Assembly: GCA_964626905.1 (NCBI GenBank)
Contig: CAZVHA010000011.1
Location: 1-9,106, forward strand
Direction of reading: 5' to 3'
From: REEB52 sp964626905
Lineage (GTDB): Bacteria; Chlamydiota; Chlamydiia; Chlamydiales; SM23-39
Length of the DNA: 9,106 nucleotides
Shown: piece after piece, positions 8,901 through 9,106 of the stretch
Layout: every line of letters starts with the position of its first letter
Numbering within the stretch: position 1 is the first letter of the stretch
Program-made: the position numbers and the translations under genes
The notes under the pieces: model-generated
Seen by the model: only the letters and a program-made list of their open reading frames with translations
The model's database searches: none
Told to the model about the DNA's origin: nothing

Positions 8901-9106
8901 AGCTGTCATTGCTGATACGACGAATAGCGGCGGCTTTGCTGCGGGCAATGACATCACTTTTGGCAGCACAATCGATGGGGCACAAACCCTCACTTTACGC
9001 GGAGGAACTGCTGGCAATATCGTGATGACAGGAGCCGTTGGCGGCGGAACACCTTTGACAGCGCTCACCGTGAGCAGTTGCAATAACTGGACAGCCATTG
9101 CGATCT
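2149..9106 (+). CDS. giant TpsA-type (filamentous haemagglutinin-like) exoprotein, 3' end missing
   Basis: I translated this frame throughout: 2319 codons, no stop, still open at the right edge. Role by family: a surface or secreted beta-helix protein, typically an adhesin, that crosses the inner membrane by Sec and the outer membrane through a TpsB pore. Residues 1-22 look like a signal peptide (Arg5, hydrophobic 7-21, cleavage near 21-22). Residues 25 to about 270 are the TPS domain, with N-R-V-V-G-G at 79-84 and V-F-L-I-N-Q-N-G-I-L-F-G at 99-110. Residues 245-404 carry the usual shoulder: G-D-G-G-K-V-I-I-W-A-D at 335-345, G-G-F-V-E-I-S-G-K at 365-373 and G-T-L-L-L-D-P at 392-398. After a Cys cluster (417, 420, 451, 455) come about 60 Gly/Thr/Ser/Ala-rich units of about 30 residues with almost no charge. 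The ATG is the first in frame after a TGA at 2098-2100. Its ribosome site (GAAAG) is weak, and a TTG at 2119 is an alternative start. No TpsB gene is visible. Confidence 0.92.
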   Translation, partial: MAPSRSVLFVSASLYLGTLLAAPSEMQVVHGEASHTQITPDHLHIENSPKAILEWERFSIEEGGKVHFQQVDRHSAVLNRVVGGFRSEILGELTSNGKVFLINQNGILFGPNAYVETAGFLASTLDILDADFLENTFLFRGESALSVQNQGTIFCPEGEVIFLSRKVVNEGSIVGDEVRLVAASEVLIRPEGKERIFIRVPVEGSVEQSGTIEAALVEIRASGSPYAMAISHSGTIDASVFEERGGEIYLVADQGTSSVKGDLIARGKKGKGGQIHVLGQQVELLGSAFLDASGKMGGGTVLIGGDLQGKNPDIRNAEVTKVGESLINASAIEAGDGGKVIIWADRETIYTGSIEAEGGAISGDGGFVEISGKRHLVFKGGVTTKALYGKTGTLLLDPSDLTITTAATTASTSDPACGTCSGNANTYHTAGASALVNDADLSTALASNSVCVATCDGVGGNGAINVNANTTVTWSSANTLTLAANGAITITGTIDASGGSGVILVVTDGTVAAAYDGVRIATAGLLKTGTGTITISATTPGSGATAVRGVYFNGGTATTTAGGAISITGAVAGGSGTSPGILMSSTNGITTTGTITLSGKSSSTGSASHGLSIASSWTTGTSATVTFQNCTAAGTSSHALATTALFSTGGNIVATNNIVASGGPSSGMNLTGSFGSTGSGNTILITASGNGGSGQGGVGISGSGSITTSNGDVSITANATGVPGTGSSYGMVVSSATPFSLGSGNLNIYATALDQGGITIGASTTWSTTGNISIIVSFNTLGTAAGGTAYAGVLNTGGLATSGNITISSTTTGNSPIGYRQSANLSTNGSGKSILIKALGSANNAGVWIGGGAISTTDGAIVITGTSGTSGTNCHGIYLNTANSITSTSGSITLTGISQAGGNYGVYIQSAWTTGTSGDVTFLDCLGGTGSSAHSINGAAAFSTSGNIIVSSTTRDASGAVGFNITANFGTTGTGKTVAINASSAATTGAAHGVSIAGGALSSVNGSISITGTAGSSTTASYGVNLNVGTISSTGGGNIIVTGTAPAGASASAGVRMATTNGIVTTGTITLNGSSASTSASSFGVTIVSSWVTTSPGVLTITGTASGNGNNDYGVNIAGAITNTGNIALTGTASGAGTGIAGVNFASNITTVGGSIIVTGTALLSSTVAMDTTNSGASAAGNNISFSTTINGTQALTLNGGTGGNITMSGNVGATTALGALTVSNCLNWSPAGTITAASITQTTGAGTSTFSGLATASTTNISVSTGAISIASGMSATSGTISLLATGLTDSHGVLVSGGTVLTGSGQITITGSATASATENINGVYLNGGTLQTTSGNIIVTGAANGGAFPRVVRGFQMNTSNGITSTSGNITVGGIASSGGTSSIGCNLVQAWTTGTTGTCTFQYCTGSGPAGYALSIGAAFSTSGNIVATQSIGGGDRAQFFMNANFATTGATSTIQIQTTGYGSDTNLGGVGLSGGTMSSVGGDITITGNAIPAYSSGYGFSIINSARVTSTSGNININGVSTTTGAASYGTIIASGHANSLSTTGTVTINGTGGSGSASDGIRLILGFATTGPVVIAGTGGGAGSFSQSIGAATITTTNNNVTITGTTQLIGNAAINTGSGAGNISFSSTIDGARTLTLTAGTGTLTTSGNIGATTALTSLTVVSCAGWAPAGTITAGTITQTAGTGTTTFSTAVSATTGAISITTSPSGATNAIVLNAGATLQTVTSSILLNGTSGGDITASYGVYFNGGTLAPTSGGAIVITGTTTAGSATNPGILMQTTNGIVTTGTITLAGTSGSSGTLSHGVSIVSAWTTGTSATLTITGTGGTGTSCSGVNIAGATVTSGNIVVNATGGSGSAGVGYSQSANFSTSGSSSITITATSPAILGAAHGLSLTGGTLSGATGPITITGTAGASSTVSYGISFGGGKITTTSGDITLTGNVTGGIAASAGINVGTTDGIQSTSGNITLSGTSVATGVNSWGFVVASSWAAATTGTLTFRNCVGGGSNGGGLVINAALSSGGHIFATNTIQTGTASVNGAAIYVGGAVSSSGGDIQFAGTQTGSNAYGILLDAAVSTVGTHTIALNGTGAAAGTGTTYGVLIRLSGSVSSASGAITITGVAPTGNTGTSYGIFLGKVNPITSSANAAISLSGSTAASGANSYGVHVGSSWTTTTSSALTITGSTTGSGNDDRGINLAAALVSTGNITLNGTAAGAGTGLYGVALGSNITTVGGSISVTTTALLQGAVIADTTNSGGFAAGNDITFGSTIDGAQTLTLRGGTAGNIVMTGAVGGGTPLTALTVSSCNNWTAIAI
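3793..5835 (+). repeat. superblock 1 of the exoprotein (residues 549-1229)
   Basis: It opens with G-V-Y-F-N-G-G at 549-555 and closes with the boundary module ending C1226-x-x-W1229. It contains Trp rungs at 617, 912 and 1091, the first two with a Cys 13 residues later (630 and 925). Residues 549-630 and 1069-1229 have gapless counterparts in superblock 3. At 681 residues it is the longest of the three. Confidence 0.65.
6121..7170 (+). repeat. superblock 2 of the exoprotein (residues 1325-1674)
   Basis: It opens with G-V-Y-L-N-G-G at 1325-1331 and closes with the boundary module ending C1671-x-x-W1674. It has a single Trp rung (1395) with Cys1408, plus extra Cys at 1389 and 1403. At 350 residues it is the shortest block, which suggests loss of internal units. 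A 95-residue linker separates it from superblock 1. Confidence 0.6.
7396..9090 (+). repeat. superblock 3 of the exoprotein (residues 1750-2314)
   Basis: It opens with G-V-Y-F-N-G-G at 1750-1756 and closes with the boundary module ending C2311-x-x-W2314, five codons before the window ends. Trp rungs lie at 1818, 1995 and 2176; only 1995 has the Cys at +13 (2008). Residues 1750-1831 match 549-630 (54 of 82 identical by hand count) and 2154-2314 match 1069-1229 (98 of 161), both without gaps. The linker from superblock 2 is 75 residues and resembles the first linker (x-P-A-G-T-I-T-A at its start). Confidence 0.65.

Larger units (their letters stand above)
3520..9105 (+). repeat. degenerate ~30-residue beta-helix repeats (about 60 units)
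   Basis: From about residue 458 onward the protein is built of units of 26-33 residues (78-99 bp). The loose pattern is Y/H-G-V/I-x-hydrophobic-x-G-G-x-hydrophobic-x-T-x-S/G-G-x-I-x-I-T-G-T. In the part I measured (residues 1338-1550) the G-N-I core recurs at steps of 33, 29, 28, 26, 33, 31 and 32. Composition is dominated by Gly, Thr, Ser, Ala, Ile and Val; Lys, Arg, Glu and Asp are rare. Units are diverged at DNA level, with shared exact stretches only up to about 17 bases where I compared them, so this is an old repeat array with few simple tandem copies. Antisense and shifted-frame open stretches across it are by-products of its codon bias. Confidence 0.85.

Noticed and set aside
3793..9090. 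A CRISPR array or simple tandem DNA repeat.
   Set aside because: The repeats are coding, diverged, variable in length and in frame, with no constant spacers or near-identical repeat units.
3520..9105. Identity as a chlamydial-type polymorphic autotransporter (Pmp), suggested by scattered G-G-A-I and F-x-N words.
   Set aside because: The paired Pmp motifs do not recur in register, while the N-terminus carries a clear TPS secretion domain, which places the protein in the TpsA class.

Overview
The window shows a Gram-negative bacterium. Most of it is the 5' two-thirds or more of a giant exoprotein gene of the two-partner secretion (TpsA, filamentous-haemagglutinin-like) type, which needs an outer membrane. 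The upstream ATPase with a fused nuclease-like tail is a type I associate with host-associated and environmental lineages, including amoeba-associated Chlamydiota and Legionellales. That taxonomic guess is weak, because the window has no rRNA or housekeeping marker. The exoprotein gene also looks richer in G and C than the AT-rich spacers and the ATPase (judged by eye).

Layout. 1-338: an open frame running in from the left edge, possibly the 3' end of an unrecognised gene. 339-539: a 200-bp AT-rich spacer with three successive inverted repeats, a tandem 8-mer, a sigma70-like promoter and a ribosome binding site. 540-1973: a 477-residue P-loop ATPase with a C-terminal PD-(D/E)XK-like (DUF234-type) domain. 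1974-2148: a spacer with a perfect 11-bp palindromic hairpin and a T-run. 2149-9106: one uninterrupted frame of 2319 codons, still open at the right edge. It encodes a signal peptide, a TPS secretion domain, a conserved shoulder ending near residue 404, and about 1900 residues of almost uncharged Gly/Thr/Ser/Ala-rich beta-helix repeats.

The main structure not explained by ordinary annotation is the hierarchy inside the exoprotein. Units of about 30 residues build three superblocks (residues 549-1229, 1325-1674, 1750-2314). Each superblock opens with a G-V-Y-x-N-G-G motif and closes with a Cys-x-x-Trp boundary module. Recurring Trp rungs inside the blocks carry a Cys exactly 13 residues downstream in four of seven cases. 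Two parts of superblock 1 align without gaps to parts of superblock 3, at about 66% and 61% identity by hand count.

No functional link between the ATPase and the exoprotein is visible. They have separate control regions. The TpsB transporter expected to export the exoprotein is not in this window.
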